A stretch of 64,000 bases of DNA. Source: Prostheceraeus crozeri (taxonomy: Eukaryota > Platyhelminthes > Polycladida > Euryleptidae). Location: the NCBI GenBank assembly GCA_907163375.1, contig CAJQUW010016138.1, positions 248,001 to 312,000 on the forward strand, given 5' to 3'. The position numbers and the translations under genes were made by a program. Of this stretch, positions 1 to 9,556 are shown in pieces. Numbering within the stretch: the first letter of the stretch is position 1; each line of letters begins with the position of its first letter. Under the pieces are notes generated by a model. That model searched no databases. It was not told the origin of the DNA and saw only the letters and a program-made list of their open reading frames with translations.

Positions 1-1540
1 ATCTGCGATAGAGTTCACCATCATACTTTTGTTGAAATTTTACAGCCTGTTCGAGGAATTGTAGGAATTGGTAAATACAATCCTCACCTTGCCAGACGTG
101 CATTTTATTTTTTCTATTTTGGAAATGGTCATGCCATTCTTCATAGCAGGATATGGCTGCTGGCTTGTGGATGATACCATCGATATAGCATTCTATGTCT
201 GCGTAAATGACACGCAGGGGACTTAATTCGTCACCATTATCCCTATGTGAAAATATTTTATCTTTGGGCATGCGTTACATTTGTAATTTACCTCGCTTGC
301 ACCATTCATAATGAGTTTCAAATTTATGTTTACTCCAAAAGGAGCGGATGCAGCGGTCGCATACAAAATGTTCACCACTTTTAGAGTGTCCCAAGTGTGT
401 ATACAAGCGAGAGATTTTGGGAATACCACAGTAGTGCCATTCCTCGCTATCATCTTGTTTTACTAATAAGAGGTTGAATACACGTTCATAACAAGTTGAA
501 CGTGAATTATAGCGGGCACCCTTCAACCCCTTCAAAAACAACCTTTAAAGTCTAGTACATCCTCCCACTGTCTATAGCTATATGTGCGATCTCGATGCGC
601 GTTGATATCATTATAGTGGAGAATGGATAGGACGGCATATTTGAAACACTGCGATTTACAATCGACACTGATGACAGCTTTCTTATTATACAACGTTTTT
701 GGTAGTTTAAATGTGCCTCAAGCTGCATGACTTTCTAATAGGGAAATTTTGAACATGCCTGAGTCCACACCATCAAAAATGAGAGCACTGTCGCGCTGAT
801 TGAACTTATCTACATTTGATTTTAAACATTGAATATGGAAATTTAGCCAAGACTCGCAGTCTACAACTTCGGTTGCGGAAGAGGAAGGAACATGAAACTG
901 TATTCTCTCCGTCACTTGACCCGTTTGAAAATCTATTTTAATATATTTTAGTTTGAGGTAGATGATCGCCTTCATTATAAAATTGTCTAAATTGTTGAAG
1001 AGCGCTTCGATAATGTTAGAATTTTGAAGGAGCCACTCAGGAAAATCTACTATTTGAGTATTGGACTCCATGCAGTAGTCGCGTACTAAATGACTATGGG
1101 AAACGTTAATGAGGGAGATTGTAGAGGTACCGTTGGTGTAGTGATCATTTGCATGCGTGTGTTGAAGTCTGTGCGAAGATCGCTGAAAGGAGCTATCGGA
1201 AGAAAGAGGGCACAAATCACAAGGAAAGGAGATGTCATCGTCAGAATCAACTTCACCTCCGGAGATTGATGCCGCTTTGCGTTGACACACACGTTGTTTG
1301 ATGTGTCGAAGGAGACTGTGCTTCCTTGTAAAAATATGTCCGCAGTCAGCACATTCCCACTCGTTGCCTTGTCGCGAGAGTCCTGAGCTAGAACTAACAT
1401 CACCTGAAAGAGAAATTATTCCATCATCTCTGTTAAAGTCTCAGTGTATTGTTACAACCTACCTTCACTCAACAGCTCTAAACTTTCCTCGAGAAGGGAG
1501 GGCTTTGGTGATGAAGTAGATGCCTGAAATTGAGGAAGAT
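1..1540 (-). pseudogene. Type-B DNA polymerase of fossil A, N-terminal part
   Basis: The reading begins near 1540 and runs left out of the window. It matches, part by part, the polymerase beginning at 61007 in fossil B: a serine-rich leader, a zinc-finger-like segment with a Cys-x2-Cys pair and a basic stretch, an acidic linker, then segments shared with B such as FPEWLLQNS against FPEWFHQNS. Further left, 223-541, a Cys-rich segment (WSKHKFETHYEWCK) again has its counterpart in B. Short intron-like gaps with GT...AG borders fall at matching places near the start in A and B. Protein-primed type-B polymerases copy the element's DNA in Polintons; the catalytic palm is outside the window on this side. 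Fossil, broken in several places. Confidence 0.7.
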
Positions 1541-1881
1541 GCTATTAGCCACACGTTTGAGGGAGATGAGAGAGGAAATCTTCAACTTACCATTTCAAGG
1601 AAATTATGTTTAAGGTTGATTCTTGAACAAGATAGAGACTTCACTCAAATAATACGTCTCAAAGTTAGAATTTACTAGAGAGCAGTTCACTTGTACGCCT
1701 CAAATATAGAATTCTCTAGAGAACAGTTCACTTACACGTCTCAAAGACAGAGTGAAATTACCCGAATGTCACTTTGCATATATACTTTCATATTCATCAT
1801 TCATTGGCTGTTCATTCTGATTGGTTGCTTGTTTATACTTAAGAATTAGAAAACATTTCAAAGTTATTATTCACAGTCAAC
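1541..1881. promoter_or_regulatory. Bidirectional promoter of fossil A (polymerase / small gene)
   Basis: The polymerase (leftward) and the small gene at 1882 (rightward) diverge from this spacer. It holds two inverted CCAAT boxes (ATTGGCT and GATTGGTT, about 1802-1825), a TATACTTAAG box (about 1834-1844) for the rightward gene and a TATATA at about 1776-1784. The block 1797-1850 is nearly identical in the matching spacer of fossil B (60758-60810). A motif close to CTAGAGAACAGTTCACTT occurs twice, about 1674 and 1718. Retention of these boxes in both copies is what suggests a promoter; no transcription data are available. Confidence 0.6.
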
Positions 1882-2337
1882 ATGACAAGCCCTCTGACAA
1901 CACCAAACACTACATTGGAATTCTCTTCTCCATCCTCATCGCCAAAGGCGCTCGTTGCACCAAACGCTCCAACGAAGGGGAAGGTGGAGAAGGTGTACCA
2001 ACTCGACAACATTAGAAAGTTGACATTACCAGCGGACGACGAAGAGGAGAGTGTATGTGAGAAGGAGTGTCCCGACTTAACAGGCGTGAGGTGGAAGCAT
2101 CTGCAGTACGATACTGATGATGTGATGAAGCTCACCAGCACCAAATTCCTACATCAATTATGGGAATGGTACACCCCTAACTGCCAGCCACGAACTATGG
2201 CGGAGTGGGAGTACATCGACAAAGTGAGGCTCGCGGTAGAAGAACGATTGAAGCAAGTGAACTGTTTTTGTGATCTGTGTGAAGTCAGACTCTGGGACGA
2301 TATTGACGATGAAGACCTTTTGAAATACATGCCATAA
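1882..2337 (+). CDS. Small acidic protein of fossil A (151 aa), unrecognised
   Basis: Open from an ATG just downstream of the conserved TATA block, 151 residues. It opens with a Ser/Thr/Pro-rich leader, then a short basic patch (KGKVEKVYQLDNI), an acidic stretch, and a C-terminal half rich in Trp, Asp and Cys (NCFCDLCEVRLWDDIDDEDL). The Cys-x2-Cys pair could bind metal, but that is only a guess. The N-terminus is shared with a truncated copy in fossil B (60605-60732, minus; KKAKVEKRRRLDDYIE), which shows that this is a real gene of the element family. It diverges from the polymerase and converges on the third gene. I do not recognise the family. This reading frame looks whole. Confidence 0.65.
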   Translation: MTSPLTTPNTTLEFSSPSSSPKALVAPNAPTKGKVEKVYQLDNIRKLTLPADDEEESVCEKECPDLTGVRWKHLQYDTDDVMKLTSTKFLHQLWEWYTPNCQPRTMAEWEYIDKVRLAVEERLKQVNCFCDLCEVRLWDDIDDEDLLKYMP

Positions 2338-2934
2338 TACATTTTTATTTCGTATTGTCTTTGCTTTCATACTGACTTACTTGACTGGGGCTTCAGTGGA
2401 TGATTTAACCATGTATACTTTTTCATTTGAAAATAGTAGCACACTTAGTTTAACTTGCAAATCTTATAACATTTCATATGAGCGATGATGGTGGCTGAAA
2501 TAGTGTTAAATAAAATTAAGATAGCTTACATGATTCTTGGATAGCAATCCACTGCGATCCATGTGTAAAGAGCTTGTTAGACTACGGAAGAGAGAAGTGT
2601 GTTATGTTGCGTGTGGCGCGTGAGTGTCCTCCCATTTCATTCCATTCATCAATTCGTCTCATTGATAGAGACAGGTAGAACTCATGGTTCTCATAACGCA
2701 TGCAATGGAAAGTTTATAAGGCAACCTTCGACAGTTGGCTAAATGTCACACGGGCGTGAATGCATACTACGTTGAGACAGAGGCAATCACTTGCAAATAT
2801 GACGCAGAGAGGTTTAACAAGATTGACCATTGCCGAATGTCCCTTGCGGTATACATAGGTACGGGTTTCACCGCCGCCCTTTACAGGAGCGCACGTAGAA
2901 AGGAAGTTATAAACCAAACTTCATTTGCAACGTT
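2338..2934 (-). pseudogene. Third gene of fossil A, remains
   Basis: Between 2540 and 2930 the minus strand shows scattered similarity to the stretch 57540-57890 on the plus strand of fossil B. The shared landmarks are a segment ending in GGHS-ATR, the block around 2690-2760 (compare 57660-57730), and the run around 2580-2640. The retained protein-like stretch in two diverged copies suggests a former gene, transcribed in the same direction as the coiled-coil and small genes. Product unrecognised. Within 2338-2540 I see nothing beyond AT-rich sequence. Fossil, broken. Confidence 0.4.
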
Positions 2935-3090
2935 CAAGTTGACTGATAGCAGATTCAACTTAATGATAGTATTTGCCAGTCTGAAGACTGCCCAGGGCAA
3001 ACCGCGAGGAGGTTCTATCAAATTTTGCCCTATGGTGGCCCTTATTGGGGCCGTTGGTTCGTTCTCGGGACCGGTGGCTCCTTCTCGTGA
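2935..3090 (-). repeat. Structured 3' repeat, fossil A copy 1
   Basis: About 150 bp lying immediately after the stop of the small gene (minus strand). It is nearly identical to 3430-3570, which follows the coiled-coil gene, and related to two copies in fossil B. In sense orientation it reads GAACGAACCAACGGC, then TGATAGAACCTCC, then GCGGTTTGCCCTGGGCAG, then a hairpin CAGTC-TTCA-GACTG (2977-2990). Being placed after each gene, it probably acts in the 3' end of the transcript. Confidence 0.7.
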
Positions 3091-3096
3091 CCGTCA

Positions 3097-3369
3097 TCAG
3101 CCATCATACTTCAGGCCGATTCTGCTGAGAGAGTCTTGGACTCTCTCCATGGTAGCAGCATCGACCTCTACTGATACCGACTGAGTAGTTGGGGGTGGTA
3201 TGTAGTCCCACTCAATCGTATCATCATCGCTAAACTGCGATGCACCTATCTGTGCCAGATTGTTATAAATCTTTTTTCGCTCGTCAGCTTGCTGAAACTC
3301 GCGAAATAAATTTCTCGGCTTTAACCGAGGCTGGTCAGGAGAGCTGACTTGAGTGTTCGGCGTCTGCAT
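3097..3369 (-). CDS. Small protein of fossil A (90 aa), unrecognised
   Basis: Open reading of 90 residues beginning MQTPNTQVSSPDQP, with a short Pro/Ser-rich head, a central segment LKPRNLFREF followed by a charged helix, an acidic stretch with SDDD, and a C-terminal helix ending SLSRIGLKYDG. Fossil B has a sister at 57048-57312 (MKTPKTTVSSPDKP..., ending near SLSGIGQI). Preservation of both ends of the protein in the two copies supports a real gene. It sits between two copies of the structured 3' repeat, in tandem with the coiled-coil gene. No known domain recognised. The A copy looks whole. Confidence 0.65.
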   Translation of the reverse strand: MQTPNTQVSSPDQPRLKPRNLFREFQQADERKKIYNNLAQIGASQFSDDDTIEWDYIPPPTTQSVSVEVDAATMERVQDSLSRIGLKYDG

Positions 3370-3429
3370 GATTGAAATGAAATGAAATGAGAGGTAGTGG
3401 TTTATATACCCCTCTAACGCGACGCAACG

Positions 3430-3570
3430 TTCAAGTTGACTGATAGCAGATTCAACTTAATGATAGTATTTGCCAGTCTGAAGACTGCCCAGGGCAAACC
3501 GCGTGGAGGTTCTATCATGTCTTGCCCCTTGGTGGCCCTTATCAGAGCCGTTGGTTCGTTCTCGGGAGTG
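3430..3570 (-). repeat. Structured 3' repeat, fossil A copy 2
   Basis: Second near-identical copy of the repeat at 2935-3090, here following the coiled-coil gene. The hairpin CAGTC-TTCA-GACTG lies at 3474-3487. The two copies share more than 90 percent of bases by eye over about 140 bp, closer to each other than either is to the copies in fossil B, which suggests homogenisation within an element. Confidence 0.7.
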
Positions 3571-4857
3571 GTGAAGGCAGGGAAAAGATCTGCAATGAAA
3601 ATGATATGTATTAGAATAGGATATATTATCTTATTTGCTTTTCACTTACCAAGTTAGCCATCCTTGGGTAGTCTCGCGGGCTTCCTCACTGAAAATTTAT
3701 GTAGATGCCCGCGCATACAGAGAGTGGCGTAGAGGCATTTTTTATTGGGATGGCCATTATAGCAGATGATCGACTCATCCAAACTTTGGTTCACGAGGAC
3801 TCGACCGTCCAGATGGTCATCCCCAATAGGGATGTGAAATTCAAACATTCTGTCTTCATTCAAGCGATTCCATTCATTCCTCATGCGCTCCAACTTCGCA
3901 AACGACTCTCTCTCTCTCATCACCCTGCCTACTCACACTCCTCTCCAACTCGGCATTCCTCGCTCTCAATACAGTCATCTCCTTCATCAACTCCTCATAC
4001 TTCGACTCTGCCTCTCTCATTCTCCTCTCTGCAGCACTCGTCCTCTTCTCTCGCTCATCATTCTCGTCTTCTTACACTCGCACATTCTCCTTCAACTCTT
4101 TCACAATACGCCTCATACGGATATTCTCATCCGCCACCTCCTTACATTTCACCTCCTTCATTTTCAGCTCACTCAACTCGACCAACGTTCTCTCATTCAC
4201 CTTCTTCAAACTTTCATATCGATCAACCAACAAAGCATGTGCCGCTTGCTGCGACACATGCTTTTTCTCCATATCCTCATCCACCGCGCCGACTGCTTAC
4301 GTAACCCACCACTCTTCACTATTGGGGAAGATGAGCTCTGCGGGGGGTCGGTAATAACAATATTCGATACCTCCGAGGAAGAAGAGCTCAACTTCCTCAC
4401 ACGCTTCCTCACTCGCTCCCTATCCAAATCCACATCATCCTCATCATCACTCTCAAACACTCTCTTCCGCCACTTCTCAGCCCTCAAACTGGCCACACCA
4501 TTCTCTACCTCATTCTCCACAGCATTCCCACTAGCATTCTCAACAACATTCTTGGCCTCTTTTTCTTTCCCCAACATTCGCTCCTTCTCAGCATTCATCA
4601 ACTCCACAAATCTCAAATCGGTCACCAACCCCTCCTCTACACTCACCATGCCTCAGATAGAACTCGGCCTCCTGCCCAACAACCAACAACACCCTGCACT
4701 TCACACAGGCAACCTTACTCAGGATAACCATGTGGTCGGTCCCTGCCTTCTTTATGTGGTCCTTGAGACCGTCTCGGCGGTTGATCCGACCGCACACACA
4801 CATTTTGATGTGAAATTTTTTGTTTTTATCGTTATTGACCATTTTTGCTGTTACTGA
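3571..4857 (-). pseudogene. Zinc-finger/coiled-coil gene of fossil A
   Basis: Begins near 4842 with a compact Cys/His segment (MCVCGRINRRDGLKDHIKK, then a Cys-x2-Cys), followed by a long charged coiled coil rich in Glu and Lys and by an acidic patch (ESDDEDDVDLD) near a basic RVRKRVRKL tract. The C-terminal piece (about 3660-3760) ends FSVRKPARLP; fossil B carries the equivalent DFVVRKVPKKAP near 56735. A short intron-like gap with GTAAG...CAG borders (about 3589-3652) matches one at the same place in B. A structural or DNA-associated role would fit a zinc finger plus coiled coil, but this is only inference. Broken, with a few interruptions. Confidence 0.6.
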
Positions 4858-4899
4858 GATTTCTCGTTAACTGTAAGATAATGAAATTAGTATAAGTTT

Positions 4900-5532
4900 T
4901 GAATCATGTAGTATACAGCCTAAAGCATAACACTTAGTGAGGAATGATAGATTTGAGTATAGTGAGTGGCACTCGATCCCGTCGACAGCCCGAAGGCCTT
5001 GTACTGATCACTAGGGAAGTGAAAGATCCTCCCCGATACCCGCTATTTACAGCTGAAGACATCATTGTCACTGCCCCGAAGTGGTAACAGCAACGCCGAG
5101 CCAAAGGTAGTGATCAGTAGCTGGGATCTAACCCCTCAAAGCTGCCTTAGCTTTAGTTAAATTTCAAATCTGATAGCAGATTTGAATGTAGTATACGGCC
5201 TAAAACATAATGTCATCATTCAACACTTATTCAACATTCAACATTCAACTTAGTCAACATTCAACATAATGTCAACACTTAGTGAGGAATGATAGATTTG
5301 AGTGTAGTGAGTGGCACTCGATCCCGTCGACAGCTCGAAGGCCTTGTACTGATCACTAGGGAAGTGAGAGATCTTCCCCGATACCCGCTATTTACAGCTG
5401 AAGACATCATTGCCACTGCCCCGAAGTGGTAACAGCAACGCCGAGTCAAAGGTAGTGATCAGTAGCTGGGATCTAACCCCTCAAAGCTGCCTTAGACTTA
5501 GTTAAATTTCAAATCTGATAGCAGATTTGAAC
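4900..5532. repeat. Tandem duplication in the leader region of fossil A
   Basis: Two copies of a roughly 280-bp unit (about 4905-5185 and 5186-5532), almost identical, each holding GTGGCACTCGATCCCGTCG, GTACTGATCACTAGGG and GTAGTGATCAGTAGCTGGGA. TACTGATCACTA and TAGTGATCAGTA can pair, so each unit could fold on itself. The second unit carries an extra stretch of CAACATT-type microrepeats (about 5222-5275). No tRNA-type boxes recognised. It lies between the promoter and the coiled-coil gene. Confidence 0.75.
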
Positions 5533-5689
5533 TCAGCATACTTGAAAACCTTAGACTACATGTTAAAACTTTGAAAAAACTGACAATTAAGAATTTTAAA
5601 AAAATTCCGCATTTTACTACTCATACTACTTTTAAAAATTTTTATCAGTAGTAAAGACATAATCAAACTCTATCACACAAACTTTGAAG

Positions 5690-5830
5690 TAAGAAGATAG
5701 CTTGCCTACTTCAAAAGATAGAGTCCTTTGAAACACCCGATATCGGGAGCTCATAGCGACGACCGTCGCTTACGATGAAGTGATCAGACTTACGTTGTCG
5801 GGGGTTTATATATGCACAGAAGAAAACTTA
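5690..5830 (-). promoter_or_regulatory. TATA promoter and leader of fossil A
   Basis: On the minus strand a TATATAAAC box (about 5805-5813) is followed within 20 bp by a splice-donor-like GTAAGT and then by GAGCTCCCGATATCGGG. Fossil B has the same order at 55010-55097 (TATATAAGT, then CAGGTAAGT, then GAGCTCCGATATCGGA). The arrangement suggests the start of a spliced leader for the coiled-coil gene and its neighbours. From 5533 to 5690 only AT-rich sequence is seen. Confidence 0.5.
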
Positions 5831-5959
5831 AAATGGCTCTATCTCCGAAAGTATTCATCGTAGCGACATGCGGTTTGTTGCAAACGATTCGTCTCATCAT
5901 TTTCTATCATATGACACCTAAAGCATTCTCATGTGAGCACGGGAAGTGGGTGGGTCAGC

Positions 5960-6705
5960 ACATGGCCATGTAACATGCCACAAGTGAAAAAATTCCTAAG
6001 TGTGGGAGCTCCAGTGTGGTGAAAATTTTGAAAAATTTTAAACTTCCGAATTTCAATCTGGGACCCTTACCAAAACTTTTTTTATCACTTTTCACTGACT
6101 CCCCCTCCCCCCTACCGTTCGGAGAAATTTGATGAAAAATGTTTTGGTAAAGGTCCCAGGTCGAAATGCGACACTTGAGAAACTTTAGAAAAATTTTCAA
6201 AATTTTGTCCATACAACGTCACTTAGGATTTTTTCGTCAAATCTGAGGTCTGACCTAAAATCTTGTAACAGCTCTAACTTTTGAACGGCTGATCGGATTG
6301 ACTCGCAACAAAAATGTCATTGAGCAGTTTTTTCTCCTCTTTCAAATGAGTATCTATAATACAAAATTCATCCACTAGAACCAAAATTAGAAGATCGCTG
6401 CCGAGGGGGGGGGGGGTCGGTGAAATTTGATGAAACAAACTTTGGTCAGGGTCCCAGGTCGAAATTCGACACTTTGGAAAATTTTTTTCCCATACAAAGT
6501 CACTCTGACACTTAGGATTTTTTCAGGGGAGGTCCGAAGTGAAATCTTGTAACAGCTCTAACTTTTGAACGGCTGATCGGATTGACTCGCAACAAAAATG
6601 TCATTGATCAGTTTTTTCTCCTCTTTCAAATGAGTATCTATAAGACAAAATCCATCCACTAGAACCAAAATTAGAAGATCGCTGCCGAGGGGGGGTGGAA
6701 AAATT
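5960..6705. repeat. Terminal tandem repeats of fossil A
   Basis: Direct repeats of about 290 bp, two clear (about 6250-6410 and 6545-6705, nearly identical for 150 bp) and one diverged (about 5990-6240). Each clear unit holds CAGCTCTAACTTTTGAACGG, GAACCAAAATTAGAAG and a run of 7 to 12 G residues (the longest at about 6405-6416). The mirror region of fossil B (54250-54900) shares the core CCTCGGCAGCG next to a C run and TTTGGTTCTAG. So this is the subterminal repeat array of the element family. Confidence 0.7.
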
Positions 6706-6967
6706 TTGTTAACCCAACTTTTGACGAGAAACGCGATGGGAGCGGTCTCGCACCGAAATTCCACCCTTCCAACCTGGCCGGCACACCACGCCAACCTGGA
6801 GAGCGCACCACGAACAACCCCTGGCAACGCTGTCGTTCCAGGGGGGGAGTCGGACTCGAAGCAACCAGGTGGCGGACTAGGGCCGACGCCCTAGTCTGAC
6901 AGGAGGGGGGAGGTCGGTCGACGGCGGCCATCTTGCGCGGTCCAGTGGTGTAGATTTACTTACTACT
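6706..6967. repeat. GC-rich terminal segment of fossil A
   Basis: GC-rich, CpG-containing stretch between the tandem repeats and the element end, unlike the AT-rich flanks. It contains a perfect hairpin GACTAGGGC-CGAC-GCCCTAGTC (about 6877-6898). The outermost bases, read inward on the minus strand, are AGTAGTAAGTAAATC. The opposite end is outside the window, so I cannot confirm a target-site duplication (the outer six bases are GAGTTA). Confidence 0.5.
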
Positions 6968-7084
6968 GAGTTACTTTTCTTTTCCTGTCTTATATTGTAA
7001 TATTATGTCTGTTCTTTGATACCTTGAAGTGAAAAGAACATTTTGCGATAACTAATGTATATATTTTGAAAATGTTTTAAGTCA

Positions 7085-7690
7085 ATAGGCAATCAGAATC
7101 GAGTGATGCCTCCACGAGCTGCGATCACTGCTGAGATGCGATCATTCATGCTCTTTATCAATGAGTCAACAATGGATTGTGGCATCAATTGCTGTGTTGC
7201 CAGGAGCCAATGTTTCATCTCTTTTATTGTTTTTACGGGAGTGGAACGTCAATTGATTTTCCCACCGACGAAATCCCAAACATGCTCTATGGGATTCAAC
7301 TCAGGGCTGCCGGAAGGCCAGGGCAGTGATCGTATTGCACGTTGTTTCTTGAAGAATTTTACTGCACTCGCTGTGTAAGCTGGTGCACTATCATCCTAAA
7401 AGATGAAATTACGCAAACGTCGATGTACAGTCCACATTGAAGCCTTTTGGCTCCACAGGCACACAAGCTCTCTTGCAGACGATAACCTGCGAATTGCAGC
7501 CAGTCTGATTAGACGTCGGTTGCTTCGAGATGTCGTGATTATTTTCCGTCCTGATCGAATACCATTTTTACATTTCGTAATACCAAATTCTCTTTGCCAA
7601 CGCCAGAGAGCCTGTCTTGGCGCACACTTCTTCGGTTTTCAAGCTGTTTTTCACTTTTAACCAACTGCACATCCCCTAAGAAAATCACTG
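7085..7690 (-). pseudogene. Tc1-like transposase remnant with internal deletion
   Basis: On the minus strand, 7090-7400 encodes the C-terminal third of a Tc1-type DDE transposase, with the diagnostic block SGSPELNPIEHVWDFVGGKI followed by the usual helical tail ending near SAVIAARGG. Upstream (7400-7690) are traces of the DNA-binding region, including TSRSNRRLIRLAAI and TVHRRLRNF. The catalytic core between them, holding the first two Asp residues, is missing, so the two halves are joined at about 7397. A stop also interrupts the C-terminal part just after GGKIN. The element is therefore dead. I did not find paired terminal inverted repeats. Flanking 6968-7085 holds nothing else. Confidence 0.7.
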
Positions 7691-8310
7691 TCTTTAGTCT
7701 GTCGATTCACCATGACCCTAAACTCTTATCATTGATAAACGAACAAGCAATAATTAGCGATAACTATGGTACTATATTTATACACTATAGATGACTAGCT
7801 AAGGCTCACTATCTATGTACACAGCATATGCATATGCATTAGATTGTTATGAGATGAATTTGAATGAAAATCATGCCTATGTTACCAACTTCTTAACAAA
7901 TGAATGGGGCAATGTAACATAAACAATGATTATGTATCCAATAACGCACATAATTGTCCTGCGATTGAGTCCAAATACTTTTCTGAAAGTATTTTCTCTT
8001 GTCTATGCACTGATCTGTGTTTCATTTTTCTAACCTATGATTTTGATGCCAAAACTTTCAATTAAAGAAAAGTAATTGTGTTTGACAATCTTTTATGTGG
8101 TAGACAACCTTTCAAAGATGCAGCTAATAATCACAGTGAATCCCCAAGAGGAGATCAATACCTTTCAGATGATGTGTGATACTTTTGTAATCAAATGAAC
8201 TGAGTGGCTGCAGACACTGACATATTTCAACAGTTGTAGTGATGTAACATTAATTTTTCTAAAGAGTGTATTCAATACCAGCAAAATTCAAACTGCCACG
8301 TACATAGAAG
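7691..8310. other. Intergenic stretch without recognised content
   Basis: About 600 bp of AT-rich sequence between the Tc1 remnant and PLE1. I see no gene, hairpin array or repeat here. A small direct CATATGCATATGCATT run lies near 7824-7840. Confidence 0.5.
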
Positions 8311-8320
8311 TGGATAATAG
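8311..8320. repeat. Target-site duplication of PLE1, left copy
   Basis: TGGATAATAG immediately left of the PLE1 palindrome; the same 10 bases (11 with the following T) recur at 10721-10731 on the far side. This marks the whole inverted dimer as one insertion. Confidence 0.75.
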
Positions 8321-8518
8321 TATCTAATTCAAAAGCCACAATAAGTAATGAAAGTTTATTCCCGAGCTTTCGACCAACGTACAGTGGACATAATCATGGG
8401 CAGTGAAAGAAAATCAGAATTACATTTATATAGGAAACCGGAAACTTGACAATCACTCAAAAGAAGGAAAATTGATAAGAGGGACGACAGGTGAGGGGAT
8501 AACAAGAGTCGGTAAACA

Positions 8519-9448
8519 TCAAGGCGGGAAACTGATGCCATTAGACACGAGGCTGGCTACATGGGGGTTCAAAGTTATGACACCTTGGTTCAAATTTACA
8601 GTGTTGGATTTCCACGTCTTAATTAGTGATGATTCAATCACTTTGCGAGAATGCACATCTGGACATTTATAGATAAGTCTACTATTATCAAAATTAAAAG
8701 AATGATTATTATCAAAAGAATGGACAAACATGGCATTGTTAAAATTCCTATTGCGAAAATCAAGTTTGTGTTCCTTAATTCTAGTATCTAAACAACGACC
8801 TGTTTCACCTATATAGAATTTATCACAATCGTTACAATTAATCTTATAAATACCCGCGGAAACATTCTGCCTGGGGGCATTAGAAACAACAAAAGACTTA
8901 ATCTTATTGGGGTATGAAAAAGCGAGATTACAATCCAGCGATTTACGTAACCTAGAATGCACTTGAGTATCTAGAGATGGGACAAACGGAACACTAAAAT
9001 AAAAATTCTTTTTCTCAACCTCAACATGAGGTCGAGTTTTATAAAAAGAACATTTGGCTTTATATTGAGCTTTATACAGAATAGATGGGGGATAAGCCAA
9101 TTGGGACAACGATCTAAAAATGCGATCAAATTCATCACTAAGGTACTCATGGCTACAAATTCTGAGGGCACGTAAAAATAACCCTTGGGCAACACTAATT
9201 TTGACAGATAGGGGATGAAAGGAAAAAAAGTGGAGGTAGGAATCAGTATGGGTGGGTTTACGATAAACTTTAAAGGACAACCGGTTGGAGCTACGCAAAA
9301 TAAGAACATCTAAAAACGGAATGCATGAATTAGTTTCCCATTCATGTGTGAAAGAAAGGGATGGATATAGGGAATTCATGAAAAAGAGAAAAGCATCAAC
9401 ATTGAAATTATCAGGAACCAAAGCTAAAATATCATCCACATAGCGCAC
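8519..9448 (-). CDS. PLE1 left copy: RT C-terminus plus GIY-YIG endonuclease
   Basis: Codes for 309 residues of a Penelope polyprotein. Near residue 1 is the reverse-transcriptase catalytic box RYVDDILAL; IPFLDVLI follows near residue 43 and VYRKPTHTDSYLHFFSFHPL near 61, both standard PLE thumb-side motifs. The GIY-YIG endonuclease starts with GIYKIN (about 199) and FYIGETGR (211-218), with a Cys-x2-Cys (205, 208) just before and the conserved Arg near 223. The N-terminal half of the RT is absent, so the frame enters from the arm's inner edge without its natural start. The frame is otherwise open, identical to the right copy, and cannot be autonomous. Confidence 0.85.
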   Translation of the reverse strand: MRYVDDILALVPDNFNVDAFLFFMNSLYPSLSFTHEWETNSCIPFLDVLILRSSNRLSFKVYRKPTHTDSYLHFFSFHPLSVKISVAQGLFLRALRICSHEYLSDEFDRIFRSLSQLAYPPSILYKAQYKAKCSFYKTRPHVEVEKKNFYFSVPFVPSLDTQVHSRLRKSLDCNLAFSYPNKIKSFVVSNAPRQNVSAGIYKINCNDCDKFYIGETGRCLDTRIKEHKLDFRNRNFNNAMFVHSFDNNHSFNFDNSRLIYKCPDVHSRKVIESSLIKTWKSNTVNLNQGVITLNPHVASLVSNGISFPP

Positions 9449-9556
9449 GAAAAAGGAGGGACTGGGACCATTGAAAGATGGAAGAAGTTCATCTTCTATA
9501 TGCTCTAAAAAGATGAACTTCTTCCATCTTTCAATGGTCCCAGTCCCTCCTTTTTC

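Larger units (their letters stand above)
1..6967 (-). mobile_element. Polinton-family fossil A (partial, runs off left edge)
   Basis: This is the promoter-side end of a Polinton/Maverick-type element whose outer terminus lies near 6967 and whose remainder lies left of the window. Parts seen, from the terminus inward: terminal tandem repeats, a TATA promoter and leader, a zinc-finger/coiled-coil gene, a small gene, remains of a third gene, a small plus-strand gene and the beginning of a type-B DNA polymerase. Gene order and sequence match fossil B (53969-64000) in reverse orientation. The terminus reads AGTAGTAAGTAAATC on the minus strand, close to the ends of B and C. No capsid or integrase gene lies inside the visible part, so Polinton membership rests on the polymerase type, the termini and the architecture. 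It is broken, with roughly ten or fewer interruptions in the visible genes, and old. Confidence 0.75.

Noticed and set aside
3883-4857. A long plus-strand frame of 324 codons rich in Ser, Leu and His
   Set aside because: It is the antisense of the coiled-coil gene of fossil A. Its low-complexity composition mirrors Glu/Lys codons on the other strand, and only the minus strand is matched by fossil B.
4900-5532. tRNA or 5S-derived SINE in the tandem unit
   Set aside because: No A and B box pair at the right spacing and no A-rich or simple-repeat tail.
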